DNA from: Virgibacillus litoralis
Lineage (GTDB): Bacteria > Bacillota > Bacilli > Bacillales > Amphibacillaceae
DNA length: 64,000 nt
Assembly (NCBI RefSeq): GCF_017873675.1
Contig: NZ_JAGGKK010000003.1
Span: 1 to 64,000, forward strand
Direction of reading: 5' to 3'
The position numbers and the translations under genes were made by a program. This document shows positions 25,946-34,823 of the stretch, piece after piece. The notes below the pieces were generated by a model that saw only the letters and a program-made list of their open reading frames with translations, did no database searches and was not told the origin of the DNA. Positions within the stretch are counted from its first letter, which is position 1, and each line of letters opens with the position of its first letter.

Positions 25946-27229
25946 TCACTGATTTTCAAAATAAATTGGATTACTGAGTGCAGCTAGCATGTTTTGTTTT
26001 GCTTGTGGAAAATAACGCCAAACTTCCACTCGGTAGAAAGCTTTACTATTAACATCAAATGACATTTCAACGTGGTCCTGTTCCTCAGAAACCTTTTCTT
26101 CTATTTCTACACCTTTATTTGAGTAGACTTTAATGACATCTCCAATTTCTACCTGACTAACAACTAAGTTAACTTTCTTATCTAATTGGTTACTTACATC
26201 TCCCACCATGCAAGTGCCATTAGTAAGATTAATAAATGGACCGTCTGGTGCATAGCTCAGAACAACGTGTCCTGTATCAATCGCCTGGAGTATTCCTGAA
26301 GTAGTTAGGGAATCACCATAAACCCATGTAGTCGGCATTCCATGTTTTACATAAGGATCAGGGCGATGCGTGTCACTTCCGCCAACTGCTACTAATCTTC
26401 TTCCAGAAACTAGTTGGTTGTGCCACCATTCAAGAGCGTTTTTATTATCCTCTCGCCACGGTCCATTCCATACCTCTACCCAATCATAATCAAAGTCCCA
26501 TTCCCATTCCCAACCGGTATTACTACAATGAGGATGGTTTAATGAGATGGTTGCACCTTTATCACGGGCTTCCTTTAATCTACTATGGAGTTCTTCCATC
26601 GTATTAACTCTAAAATCCAAGAGAGGGTCTTTTACACCATACAGATTTAAATGGCCTTTATTAGTCGTTAGTTCCATCCCTGGAATAAAAAGAACTTCTG
26701 TTTCTCGCGGATATGAATAATTTTGACTAGAGGTGTTATGGTCTGTTAAACCCATAAAGTCTAATTTTTTCGTTTTAGCAAATTCAGCATTTTCTCTTAA
26801 TGTATATTTCCCGTCACTATGGACACTATGAACATGTAAATCTCCTCTTAACCATCTGTACTGATGGGGTGTAAATTCAACCGTTAGTATTACCTCACAA
26901 CTACTAGGAGCAACTTTGTAAGTTCCAAGCATAACAGCCCATTTACCTTCATGAAGCTCCCCGTGAAGATATCCTGGAGTTGCTTTAGATTTAGATACAA
27001 AGAATTCTGTTCTTGCACCACCACTCCAACCTCTGGTTCGATAAGGGTCTTTTACACCTAAATCAATTACGTTCACTGAGTCCTTTTCTGATTGCGCATC
27101 CATTGTTACCTTTATTTGTTCAGTTCCTTTAGGAACATTGAATTCAATTTCCAAATATTGACCTTGTTCATCAGGGGTAATTACTCTTGTAAGTATTTCT
27201 ACATTAAGTCCGTCCTGATTTTTCCCCAT
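25946..27229 (-). CDS. CehA/McbA family PHP metallohydrolase
   Basis: A protein of 427 residues. An N-terminal beta-sandwich-like part (about 1-120) precedes the PHP domain. Metal ligands are seen in RGDLHVHSVHSDGKYT (His-x-His), GLTDHNTSS, ISLNHPHCS and VGGSDTHRPD. PHP domains carry two or three metals and cleave phosphoesters; CehA/McbA members also hydrolyse other esters. There is no signal peptide. ATG 27229 is chosen because AGGAGG lies 8 nt ahead; an earlier ATG 21 bp upstream overlaps that site. It is third after the permeases in the operon and may act on the imported phosphodiester or phosphomonoester. Confidence 0.83.
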   Translation of the reverse strand: MGKNQDGLNVEILTRVITPDEQGQYLEIEFNVPKGTEQIKVTMDAQSEKDSVNVIDLGVKDPYRTRGWSGGARTEFFVSKSKATPGYLHGELHEGKWAVMLGTYKVAPSSCEVILTVEFTPHQYRWLRGDLHVHSVHSDGKYTLRENAEFAKTKKLDFMGLTDHNTSSQNYSYPRETEVLFIPGMELTTNKGHLNLYGVKDPLLDFRVNTMEELHSRLKEARDKGATISLNHPHCSNTGWEWEWDFDYDWVEVWNGPWREDNKNALEWWHNQLVSGRRLVAVGGSDTHRPDPYVKHGMPTTWVYGDSLTTSGILQAIDTGHVVLSYAPDGPFINLTNGTCMVGDVSNQLDKKVNLVVSQVEIGDVIKVYSNKGVEIEEKVSEEQDHVEMSFDVNSKAFYRVEVWRYFPQAKQNMLAALSNPIYFENQ

Positions 27230-27264
27230 ATTTCGTTCCTCCTCATACAACTTTAAATTATAAT

Positions 27265-28131
27265 CTATTCTTTCGTTGACCCTAGCATAATCCCTTTAAC
27301 AAAATACTTTTGAGCAAATGGATAAATAACTATTAGGGGTAGTATTGCAATCATTATTCCTGCCATTCGAACATTCGGGGTGATAAAATCACTACTTGAC
27401 GTTGCATCATTAGACAATATCATGGAGCGAAGTGCTATTTGCAACGTATATTTTGTACTATCGTTGATATAAAGTAATGCAGGTGTAAATTGATTCCATC
27501 TACTAACAAATTCAAACAATGTTACTGTTGCAAGGCCCGGCTTAGCTAGAGGCAAATATATATTGAAAAGAATTTTGAAATCATTTGCTCCATCCATTCT
27601 CGCCGACTCTGCCAATTCATATGAAATGTTCATAAAAAAGTTTCTAAGTAATAGAACACTGAATCCCGAAACTAAACCATGGATAACTAATGAAGCTAAC
27701 GTGTTAAGCAAGCCAAGATCTTTATTTACAATATATAAAGGAATCATTATTGCTTCCCCTGGGATCATCATCGTTAACAATATTAAACTCATCATTAACC
27801 TTTTTCCCGGCAAGCCCTTTTGAATTAGCACATAACCAGCTAATGCAGACAGCAGAACATGGAAAAATGTCCCTATAACTGTTACTAATACGTTGTTATA
27901 AAATGGGAGCCACAGATTCATTTTTTGCCAAATTGTCACGTACCCCTCAAAGCTTATTTCTGTTGGAATTATCTTTATTCCAGATTGCATAGACGCTATG
28001 TTAGATGATAAAGAAACTGTAAGTGTATTTAATAATGGAACAATCATGGTAGCGACTAACAAAATTAAGAAGACGATATTAAGAACATAAAAGGTTTTGT
28101 ATTTCTTACTCCATTGCTTCCATTTCTGCAT
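27265..28131 (-). CDS. Carbohydrate ABC transporter permease (LplC/MalG type)
   Basis: Six-helix inner-membrane permease of the CUT1 sugar family, 288 residues. The coupling-helix EAA loop reads ELAESARMDGANDFKILFNIYLPLAKPGL, and it ends FVKGIMLGSTKE as typical for LplC/YtcP partners. It follows the first permease by 2 bp. No ATPase gene is in the cluster, so it presumably uses a shared MsmX/UgpC-like ATPase encoded elsewhere. Confidence 0.92.
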   Translation of the reverse strand: MQKWKQWSKKYKTFYVLNIVFLILLVATMIVPLLNTLTVSLSSNIASMQSGIKIIPTEISFEGYVTIWQKMNLWLPFYNNVLVTVIGTFFHVLLSALAGYVLIQKGLPGKRLMMSLILLTMMIPGEAIMIPLYIVNKDLGLLNTLASLVIHGLVSGFSVLLLRNFFMNISYELAESARMDGANDFKILFNIYLPLAKPGLATVTLFEFVSRWNQFTPALLYINDSTKYTLQIALRSMILSNDATSSSDFITPNVRMAGIMIAILPLIVIYPFAQKYFVKGIMLGSTKE

Positions 28132-28133
28132 GT

Positions 28134-29009
28134 TTAGGCCTCCTCATCAAATCTTAATAACTTTCTTGCAATTAAAGTCAAAATTAAAGTAGCAAAGATA
28201 ACAAAGAAAGAAGCTGCTGTTGCCACTCCCATATCAAACTCTAAAATACCTTTTTCATAGGTGTACACCATTAAAACGTCTACCTCTCTGGCAATAGTAG
28301 GATTTCTCATGATAAATATTTGATCAAATATTTTTAGAACACCTAACAAGTTTAATAGAAATACTACTTTCATGGTTGGATATAATTGAGGTATTAGAAT
28401 ATGGCGGATTTCTTGCCAACGAGTGGCACCATCTATTTTTGCTGCTTCATATAATGTCGGGCTAATCCCCACGATTGCAGCTAAATAAAGGATACATAAA
28501 AATCCTACATCCTTCCAAATAGCAGTAAATACCATCAGAGGTTTAGCATATTTTTCTTGAGTAAAAAAGTGGATTGGTTCTCCTCCAAATACTTTAATGA
28601 TTTCGTTTACTAATCCACCATCAGGTGATAGTAAATAAATCCATATCCCTCCAATAATTACCCATGAAAACAAATGGGGAAGATAAATAACCATTTGTGT
28701 GAACTTTTTAAATGAAACTTTTAAAACCTCATTCAATGAAATTGCAACTAGGATAGGGAACGAAAAACCAATGAGCAATATTCCTCCACCTATTAACAAA
28801 GTATTAACTAGCACTCGCCAAAAAACAGGATCACTAAGTACAGTAATATAATTTTGAAGACCGATATATGTATTATCTCCAATTATCCTAAATTCTTGGA
28901 AACTGATCATTAATCCTCTAGCCAACGGGTAATAAGCAAATAACAAAAAGTAGATCGCTACTGGTGCTATCATCAAATAAAGCGTCATATGTTTTTTGAA
29001 TATATTCAT
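28134..29009 (-). CDS. Carbohydrate ABC transporter permease (LplB/MalF type)
   Basis: A 291-residue CUT1 permease with six membrane helices. The EAA loop reads YEAAKIDGATRWQEIRHILIPQL, and the N-terminal YPLARGLMISFQEF is typical of LplB/UgpA proteins. It precedes the second permease and follows the binding protein after a stem-loop. The two permeases form the heterodimeric pore for the substrate brought by the lipoprotein at 29079-30488. Confidence 0.92.
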   Translation of the reverse strand: MNIFKKHMTLYLMIAPVAIYFLLFAYYPLARGLMISFQEFRIIGDNTYIGLQNYITVLSDPVFWRVLVNTLLIGGGILLIGFSFPILVAISLNEVLKVSFKKFTQMVIYLPHLFSWVIIGGIWIYLLSPDGGLVNEIIKVFGGEPIHFFTQEKYAKPLMVFTAIWKDVGFLCILYLAAIVGISPTLYEAAKIDGATRWQEIRHILIPQLYPTMKVVFLLNLLGVLKIFDQIFIMRNPTIAREVDVLMVYTYEKGILEFDMGVATAASFFVIFATLILTLIARKLLRFDEEA

Positions 29010-29046
29010 TAAATCATCACCCCTTTATGTAGGTTAGTGTAAAGAA

Positions 29047-29069
29047 GAAGAGGGTAAATCACCCTCTTC
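29047..29069 (-). terminator. Intra-operon stem-loop after the binding-protein gene
   Basis: GAAGAGGGT pairs perfectly with ACCCTCTTC around a 5-nt loop, 10 bp past the binding-protein stop. There is no strong T-run. Such hairpins stabilise the upstream mRNA or reduce readthrough, so that binding protein exceeds permease. Confidence 0.65.
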
Positions 29070-29078
29070 TATAGCAAA

Positions 29079-30488
29079 TTAATAGTCTATTAAACCAGCA
29101 TCCATTAATTCTTCATGCATCTTATTAACTGCTTCTTTTGCTGGGATTTCACCCATCATAGCTTTGAAAGCATAGTTTTGAACTATTTTTTCAGCCTCTG
29201 GCCAATCTTCCGTAGAGGTTTCTAGTGTTGCATGCTCAAGAATAATTTCTTGTGCCTCTTCAACTCCTGGAAGTGATCCAATAGGATTTTCCCAATTGGT
29301 ATTGTTTGGAACAACAACCCCATGGTCCATACTATGTTCTTTACCAATTTCTGTAAGTTCATATTTACCATCTGTAAGTGTATAATCATGACCTTCTATT
29401 CCAAGTGTACTTAGTACGTTTCCTTTTTCCGAATGCCAGAATTCAAGAAATTCCTTTGCAACACCAGGACTTTCAGCATTTACAGGTATAGCCCACAAAC
29501 TTGGATCACCTCTACGAAGAATAATGTCTCCTTCTGGGCCAACAGCTCCAGGGATTCCTTTTGCTTTAAACTCTGTATTAGGATCATCTTCTAAACGAAT
29601 ATTATTGAATAATCCAACCCAAGCATCCCAGTACGTTACCATTCCAACTCTGTCTGTTAAGAATAGTTCTCTCATTTGACTTGTTTCATTTGTAGCGAAG
29701 TTAGGATCTAACAATCCTTCTTCATAAAGCTTCGCAAACCATTCTAGTACAGGTACAGCTGCTTCAGAAGCGATAGGAATAGTTCTTTCCCCTTCTTCGT
29801 TATATACATATTTGTATTTAACTCCCTCTGCACTTAAGAAACCTTGAATATCATAAAGTCCAGCTGTAGAAAGACCGTACGTATCGTCTTTGCCATTTCC
29901 ATCCGGATCTTGTTCTTTAAATGCTTTAAAGACATTGTAGAAATCCTCTAGTGTTTCAGGCTGTTGAAGATTTAATTTTTCCATCCAATCTTGACGAACA
30001 ATCGGCATTGTTCCACCTTCAAATTTATTGAAGACTCCGTAGTAGTTGCCATCTTCATACTCGATAAGATCCCATTCTTTTTCAGGAATCACCGTAGTAT
30101 CTGACAATATATCTGATTCTGCAATCTGATCACTTATTTCTGTAAGAACACCTTGGTCTACTAAAATATCCATTAAGTTTTTAGTTAACAAGACTAGGTC
30201 GAATTTTTCACCAGATGACATAGCAGTTAAGAGCTTCTGATCGTAATCTGCTGGTGGTTTTACTAATTCTACTTTTATATCAGTTAGTCTTTCAATTTCT
30301 TCTACGAAAAGTTCATTTTCCTCAGGTGTTTTACCACCCACAACATTCGATAGGATACGTAACGACTTATCCCCTTCTGTTGCTTCCCCTTCATTATCAG
30401 TACCTTCATCATTACATGCAGCGAGTATCATTATTAAACCCACAAGTATTGCAATAATTAAGTATTTGAATCTAGTATCTTTTCTCAT
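29079..30488 (-). CDS. Extracellular solute-binding lipoprotein
   Basis: ABC importer substrate-binding protein of family 1 (LplA/YtcQ-like), 469 residues. The lipoprotein signal has basic N-terminus RKDTRFK, a hydrophobic core, and lipobox ILAACNDEG with the lipidated Cys at 25, followed by an acidic linker. The mature part has typical CUT1 features such as VLLTKNLMDILVDQG, MPIVRQDWMEKL and DPDGNGKDDTYGL. It captures the extracellular glycoside or sugar conjugate. It is the first gene of a long operon (binding protein, two permeases, PHP, mgtC remnant, GDPD, AKR, epimerase, GH38). Ribosome site AAAGGAGGC. Confidence 0.92.
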   Translation of the reverse strand: MRKDTRFKYLIIAILVGLIMILAACNDEGTDNEGEATEGDKSLRILSNVVGGKTPEENELFVEEIERLTDIKVELVKPPADYDQKLLTAMSSGEKFDLVLLTKNLMDILVDQGVLTEISDQIAESDILSDTTVIPEKEWDLIEYEDGNYYGVFNKFEGGTMPIVRQDWMEKLNLQQPETLEDFYNVFKAFKEQDPDGNGKDDTYGLSTAGLYDIQGFLSAEGVKYKYVYNEEGERTIPIASEAAVPVLEWFAKLYEEGLLDPNFATNETSQMRELFLTDRVGMVTYWDAWVGLFNNIRLEDDPNTEFKAKGIPGAVGPEGDIILRRGDPSLWAIPVNAESPGVAKEFLEFWHSEKGNVLSTLGIEGHDYTLTDGKYELTEIGKEHSMDHGVVVPNNTNWENPIGSLPGVEEAQEIILEHATLETSTEDWPEAEKIVQNYAFKAMMGEIPAKEAVNKMHEELMDAGLIDY

Positions 30489-30536
30489 TTACTTTGCCTC
30501 CTTTGAATGCTTACACTAAAAAAACTTTACTTCTTG

Positions 30537-30565
30537 CAAAAAACTCTTTAAATGCATTAAGAGTT
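30537..30565 (-). terminator. Leader hairpin, possible attenuator
   Basis: On the minus strand AACTCTT and AAGAGTT pair across about 10 nt and are followed by TTTTTTGC, some 50 bp before the binding-protein ATG. It could be a leader terminator or an mRNA-stabilising stem. The stem is short (7 bp). Confidence 0.35.
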
Positions 30566-30597
30566 AATAAAACGAGTACCTGTCCTTTTAGACCCCT

Positions 30598-30611
30598 AGC
30601 AAGCGCTTACA
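30598..30611 (-). promoter_or_regulatory. cre-like (CcpA) site of the ABC operon
   Basis: On the minus strand TGTAAGCGCTTGCT matches the cre consensus TGWAANCGNTNWCW. It lies about 110 bp upstream of the binding-protein start, between the LacI-type operator and the gene. Catabolite repression of the operon is inferred. Confidence 0.7.
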
Positions 30612-30656
30612 AATTATTTTAAAAATGTCACCTCTTGGCATCCCCCCCTAAAAGAA

Positions 30657-30668
30657 TAAACCGGTTTA
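30657..30668. promoter_or_regulatory. LacI-family operator 1 (TAAACCGGTTTA)
   Basis: Perfect 12-bp palindrome with the central CG typical of LacI-family operators. It is located between the end of the lacI gene and the start of the ABC operon. A similar AACCGGTT core occurs just upstream of the lacI gene itself. Confidence 0.75.
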
Positions 30669-30690
30669 ATTTTACTAAGTAGTTGTTTTT

Positions 30691-31689
30691 TTATGAATCG
30701 CGTATTACTAATTTCGCGCTTATCATTTTTTTTCTTGGCGCTGGTGTTTTATTCAACACATTTAATAGGACTTCTGCTGCTTCTTGACCTAGCTTATCTG
30801 GAAACAATTCAACACTTGTTAATTTTGGTGTTGTTTCTAGTGCTAGTGTTTCGTTATTACCTAACGCTACAATTGATAAGTCACCAGGGACGTTTATCCC
30901 AAGTTCTCTTGATGCTCGCATAGCTCCTAAGGCTACTCTGTCTGTATCTGTTATTACCGCAGTGAATTTATCTGATGAGAATTTTTCTAATAAACTCCGG
31001 TAACCGTAATCAGATGAATTTTCAAAATCCGATTGATTATAATATAGAACATTCTCTTCGATGAATTCTAAATTGTAATTTTCAAAAGCTTGCTTCAATC
31101 CTTCTTTTCTATCTTCCGCAACAGTCATATGTGGACTAGCATTAAAAAACAATATTCTTTTATGTCCATTTCCGATTAAATATTCGCCAACCTCTTTAAC
31201 AATTTCCACGTTATTGTTATCTACAAAATATGTCCCGCCATCTTCTTTCTCTGGCCTTCCTATTAAAACGAACGGCATTTCAAATCTTTTGTATTGGAGG
31301 ACTCTTGTATCCGAATCACACGGGTTCAATAAAATCACTCCATCTACTGGGTCGTTGGAATAGAGTGGTGAATTACTATTTTCAGAGAATCGATCTAGCA
31401 ACACTCTGTATCCAAACTCTGAGCACTTTTTTACTACGCCGTTAATTACTTTCGTTTCAAAAGCACTTAATTCAAACTCTGAGGAAATTGGCATTTTCAA
31501 TGCAATTGTCATTGTTTTCTTAGTTGCTAAACTTCTAGCAATTTGATTAGGTGAATAATTAAGCTCTTGTGCGATTTTCATAATTTTTTCGGTTACAACT
31601 GCACTAGCAGGTCTTTTCTTACTAAATACATTTGAAACTGTTCCTTTAGATACTCCAGCCTTTTTTGCAATATCATCAATAGTTACCAT
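30691..31689 (-). CDS. LacI family transcriptional regulator (ABC/mannosidase operon)
   Basis: A 332-residue repressor. The N-terminal HTH TIDDIAKKAGVSKGTVSNVFS and hinge helix NQIARSLATKKT are canonical. A periplasmic-binding-protein-like effector domain follows with VDGVILLNP, GHKRILFF and FTAVITDTDRVALGAMRA. It lies upstream of the ABC operon on the same strand and is flanked on both sides by CCGG-centred operators, so it likely represses both itself and the operon until a sugar effector binds. The effector is unknown. Confidence 0.92.
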   Translation of the reverse strand: MVTIDDIAKKAGVSKGTVSNVFSKKRPASAVVTEKIMKIAQELNYSPNQIARSLATKKTMTIALKMPISSEFELSAFETKVINGVVKKCSEFGYRVLLDRFSENSNSPLYSNDPVDGVILLNPCDSDTRVLQYKRFEMPFVLIGRPEKEDGGTYFVDNNNVEIVKEVGEYLIGNGHKRILFFNASPHMTVAEDRKEGLKQAFENYNLEFIEENVLYYNQSDFENSSDYGYRSLLEKFSSDKFTAVITDTDRVALGAMRASRELGINVPGDLSIVALGNNETLALETTPKLTSVELFPDKLGQEAAEVLLNVLNKTPAPRKKMISAKLVIRDS

Positions 31690-31710
31690 TGTCTTTTTCC
31701 CCTTTTATTT

Positions 31711-31718
31711 AACCGGTT
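31711..31718. promoter_or_regulatory. LacI-family operator 2 (AACCGGTT core)
   Basis: Second copy of the CCGG-centred element, in context TTTAACCGGTTTAAT, about 20 bp upstream of the lacI start codon. It shares nine bases with operator 1, implying autoregulation. Confidence 0.65.
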
Positions 31719-31960
31719 TAATAAAATGTAAGTGTTTTCATCATATTCTAAAAGTTCTAACAAAGCAATAGATAATATAAAAAAATATTTCTATTTCTTC
31801 ATATTATCTATTAGATTTTTTCTAAATTATAATAGTTAAAAACGTTGGTATCCACTTTTTTAAAAACAATCAGGGGTTAGTAATTAACTATATTTGAAAT
31901 TTAATACATTGGTCTGACATAATATTAAGATTATTATGGAACAATATCATCCTCTTGGCT
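31719..31960. other. Intergenic region before the yesL-like gene end
   Basis: About 240 bp of AT-rich sequence. It should contain the lacI promoter (minus strand). No clear hairpin or gene is seen. Confidence 0.3.
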
Positions 31961-32572
31961 CTATTGTTTCATTTTCTGTAAATTATTAAAGCGTTTTAAT
32001 AAGATTTTCACCACAAAATATGTCGGCATGGTTCCCGACAAAATAGGAAACACAACTGGAAATTGATAAATTAGATAGCCAATCAAGATAAGCCCTGCTA
32101 TAATAAATGTATTTTCTTTGAAGCTGATAAGCATGATTATAAAGGGTTGTATCAAAAAGCCTTTATGCTCAAGATCAAAGTGTACGTACACTGTAAAAAA
32201 ATAAAATAAGTTTAAAAAATAAAACGTAAAAACAATTAATAAAAAGTAATAGATACTTGTATATAGCATTCCAGACATACTTTCTGTAAATAATAACCCA
32301 CCGACAAGTAATAATCCTATTAATACGTAGGTATAACCTAATATATTTATTTTCCAGAAGTTCTTTTTATAATATTGATGGTAGTATTTCCATGTGGAGA
32401 AATTATTCTCTTTTTTAAGCCATTGACGTGTCGTAGCAAAAAGGGATACTGTCGCGGGAAATACCCCAAGAATTATACCACCAAGTAAAATATGGATGAA
32501 CCATATTAAATTTGTAAATATTATTCGGATAACCCATTCAATAAAGTCATTAATTCTTTCAAGCTCTATCAC
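31961..32572 (-). CDS. YesL-like DUF624 membrane protein
   Basis: A 203-residue integral membrane protein of the DUF624/YesL family with about five helices. WLKKENNFSTWKYYHQYYKKNFWK in the first cytosolic loop (read in parts) is the family mark. Members are almost always encoded beside CUT1 sugar ABC systems and LacI or two-component regulators, but their role is unknown. GTG start with AGGGGGT ahead. It stands alone between the two LacI genes; membership in the ABC regulon is inferred. Confidence 0.8.
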   Translation of the reverse strand: MIELERINDFIEWVIRIIFTNLIWFIHILLGGIILGVFPATVSLFATTRQWLKKENNFSTWKYYHQYYKKNFWKINILGYTYVLIGLLLVGGLLFTESMSGMLYTSIYYFLLIVFTFYFLNLFYFFTVYVHFDLEHKGFLIQPFIIMLISFKENTFIIAGLILIGYLIYQFPVVFPILSGTMPTYFVVKILLKRFNNLQKMKQ

Positions 32573-32689
32573 TTCTTTACCCCCTATCTGAGATGTATCA
32601 CTTCTAGTTGAAATATCATTTAAAATATCAACAAACTAGAATTTTTAGTAAAACTAATATAACTTGTCCATAAAATTTTTATTATACAT

Positions 32690-32822
32690 AAGAAAAGCGC
32701 AAGCGCCTGGTTAGCCCCAACAAGCTTAAGTCAAGCCTCTTTGCGTGAAAAAGCGCAACATAGAGGCTTGACTTAAGACCTCCGGCGGGCTAGGCGCTGG
32801 GGCTAGACATCGAAGCGCGAAA
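32690..32822. repeat. Dispersed Bacillaceae palindromic repeat
   Basis: A nested inverted repeat about 130 bp long. Outer arms contain GCGCAAGCGCCTGGTTAGCC and the facing GGCTAGGCGCTGGGGCTAG. The inner arms CTTAAGTCAAGCCTCT and AGAGGCTTGACTTAAG form a perfect 16-bp stem around a short GCG-rich loop. It resembles the AAGCGC...GGCTAGGCGC elements scattered in Bacillaceae genomes. There is no coding capacity. It separates the iol lacI gene from the yesL-like gene and may act as a bidirectional terminator. Confidence 0.8.
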
Positions 32823-32862
32823 TTTTATACATTATAACCTTTGAACAAAAATATTTGGTCTA

Positions 32863-33876
32863 TTAATCTTTAGTATCCTTTAAATCAGAAGTGGTACCAC
32901 GAACAATTAGCTCAGGTATAAATAGTATTCTTTTTTTACTAGTTTCAGATCCTTTTTCTATTTCATCAATAATTACATCAACCACTTTTTCACCCATGTC
33001 CTCAATTGGCTGGGCAATGGTGGTAAGGGCAGGGACTGTTGTAGTTGCTAGTATAGTATTATCAAAACCAATAACGGAAAGATCATCTGGAATGTTGAGT
33101 CCCTTTTCTCTTGCCCCTTGGATTACTCCAATAGCAATTAAATCATTACAAGCAAACACAGCTGTAGGAGGAATTTTTCTACTTAATAGATCCAATATAA
33201 TTCTCTTACCATTCTCTATTGAAGCAGTTGTTCTCAGTATATTTCCCCTGTCGGGTTTAATATTTTTCGACTCGTATGCTTTTTCATAACCTAATATCCG
33301 TATTGTACTTGATTTAACTTCTTCAGCAATAATTGCAATATTGCTGTGTCCTTTTGAAAGAAGGTGGGACGTTGCCATGAACCCACCCTTAAAATCATCG
33401 ACTGATACAACAGAGATATTGAGAGAAGGATCATTATGTGCAAGAATTATAACTGGAATTTTACTTGTTATCATTTGTTGTAAAAGGTCCTTATTTTGAA
33501 AACCAGAAGTAATTATTAAACCATCGATTTGTTTCCGTTGTAAAAGTTCAATATACTTTGTTTCTTTCTCTTGTTTATAGTTGGTACTACAGATAATGAC
33601 ACTTTTGCCTTTATCATGTGCGTGGTTTTCTATTGTTTTGGCTATTTCTGAAAAAAAAGGATTTGATATATCAGGTACTAAAAGTCCCAATGTTTCAGTT
33701 CTTTTCCCTGTTAGGGCGGTAGCAACAAAACTGGGATGGTAATTCATTTTTTTCATTACTTGAAGCACTTTACCCCTAGTTGAATGACTAATTCTACCAG
33801 TTTGATTAATAACTTTTGAAACTGTAGCAATCGATACCTCAGCTTCTTTAGCTACGTCATATATCGTTGCTTTCAT
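32863..33876 (-). CDS. LacI family regulator of the iol operon
   Basis: A 337-residue repressor with HTH TIYDVAKEAEVSIATVSKVIN, hinge SFVATALTGKRTETLGLLVPDISNPFF and effector domain ending RGTTSDLKD. It is the last gene of the iolGBCADE cluster (33 bp after iolE). In B. subtilis iol genes are controlled by the DeoR-type IolR, so a LacI-type regulator here is a non-orthologous replacement. Inositol or an intermediate such as 2-deoxy-5-keto-gluconate-6-P is the likely effector, by context only. Confidence 0.88.
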   Translation of the reverse strand: MKATIYDVAKEAEVSIATVSKVINQTGRISHSTRGKVLQVMKKMNYHPSFVATALTGKRTETLGLLVPDISNPFFSEIAKTIENHAHDKGKSVIICSTNYKQEKETKYIELLQRKQIDGLIITSGFQNKDLLQQMITSKIPVIILAHNDPSLNISVVSVDDFKGGFMATSHLLSKGHSNIAIIAEEVKSSTIRILGYEKAYESKNIKPDRGNILRTTASIENGKRIILDLLSRKIPPTAVFACNDLIAIGVIQGAREKGLNIPDDLSVIGFDNTILATTTVPALTTIAQPIEDMGEKVVDVIIDEIEKGSETSKKRILFIPELIVRGTTSDLKDTKD

Positions 33877-33909
33877 TTGGACTCCACACTTCCTAGTAGG
33901 TATTAAAGG

Positions 33910-34803
33910 TTATATTCCGGCTTTATGCTTAATGTACTTTCTTGCAATTTGAGCATATTCTAATGGATTTGCTTTTGCAGGATCCTGCTCCGCTTCAACT
34001 AGTAGCCACCCTCTATAGTCAGAATCCGCTAACCACTTGAAAACCGGTTCAAAGTCAAAATCCCCATCACCTGGAACTGTAAATACACCTTCTTTAACAG
34101 CATCAAGAAAGCTTAAGCCTGCTTGTTTGACCCTGCTAGCAATATCTAATCGAACATCCTTTAGATGAACGTGTTTTATACGAGGCAGGTAACGTTTTAA
34201 TACAGCAAGTGGATCTTCACCCGAAAAGTAAAGATGCCCTGTATCAAACAAGAGATATACTAAACTTGGGTCTGTCTGACTCATTAATTTATCGATATCA
34301 TCTGTTGTCTGTATCCCTGTTCCCATATGATGGTGAAAAACAATATCCATTTCCTTTTCTTGTGCTAATTCACCTAGTTTGTTCAAACCTTTTGTGAGTT
34401 TTTCCCAGTCTTCTTTATTAAAAACAGGCTTATGGTCTAAAACAGAAATATTTTCTTTTTGAATGCTATGACCTTGTTCAGACACAACAATCACTTTAGC
34501 TCCCATTTCATATAAAAAATCCCTATGCTTAATGAATTCCTGTTCTGTTTCTTCAAGCGGCATCGTTGTGAGAAAAGCACTAAACCAAGCGCTAGCAACT
34601 TCCATATTCCGGAGTGAAAGAGCCTTTTTTAATTTTGATACATCTCTTGGGTATTTGTTTCCAAGCTCCGTACCGGTAAAACCAGCTAGTGCCATCTCAC
34701 TGATACATTGTTCAAACGTATTTTCACTACCTAATTCTGGCATATCATCATTTGTCCAAGCAATTGGAGCTATACCTAATTTAACACATTCCTTCTTAAA
34801 CAT
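33910..34803 (-). CDS. iolE: Myo-inosose-2 dehydratase
   Basis: A 297-residue TIM barrel enzyme that dehydrates 2-keto-myo-inositol to 3D-(3,5/4)-trihydroxycyclohexane-1,2-dione. It has the signature start LGIAPIAWTNDDMPELG followed by CISEMALAGFTGTELGNKYPRDV. Metal-site segments are DIVFHHHMGTGIQT, LLFDTGHLYFSG, IKHVHLKDVR and GWLLVEAEQDP. Second step of inositol catabolism, placed directly after iolD. Confidence 0.95.
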   Translation of the reverse strand: MFKKECVKLGIAPIAWTNDDMPELGSENTFEQCISEMALAGFTGTELGNKYPRDVSKLKKALSLRNMEVASAWFSAFLTTMPLEETEQEFIKHRDFLYEMGAKVIVVSEQGHSIQKENISVLDHKPVFNKEDWEKLTKGLNKLGELAQEKEMDIVFHHHMGTGIQTTDDIDKLMSQTDPSLVYLLFDTGHLYFSGEDPLAVLKRYLPRIKHVHLKDVRLDIASRVKQAGLSFLDAVKEGVFTVPGDGDFDFEPVFKWLADSDYRGWLLVEAEQDPAKANPLEYAQIARKYIKHKAGI

Positions 34804-34823
34804 GTGAATCTTCCTTTCACATT

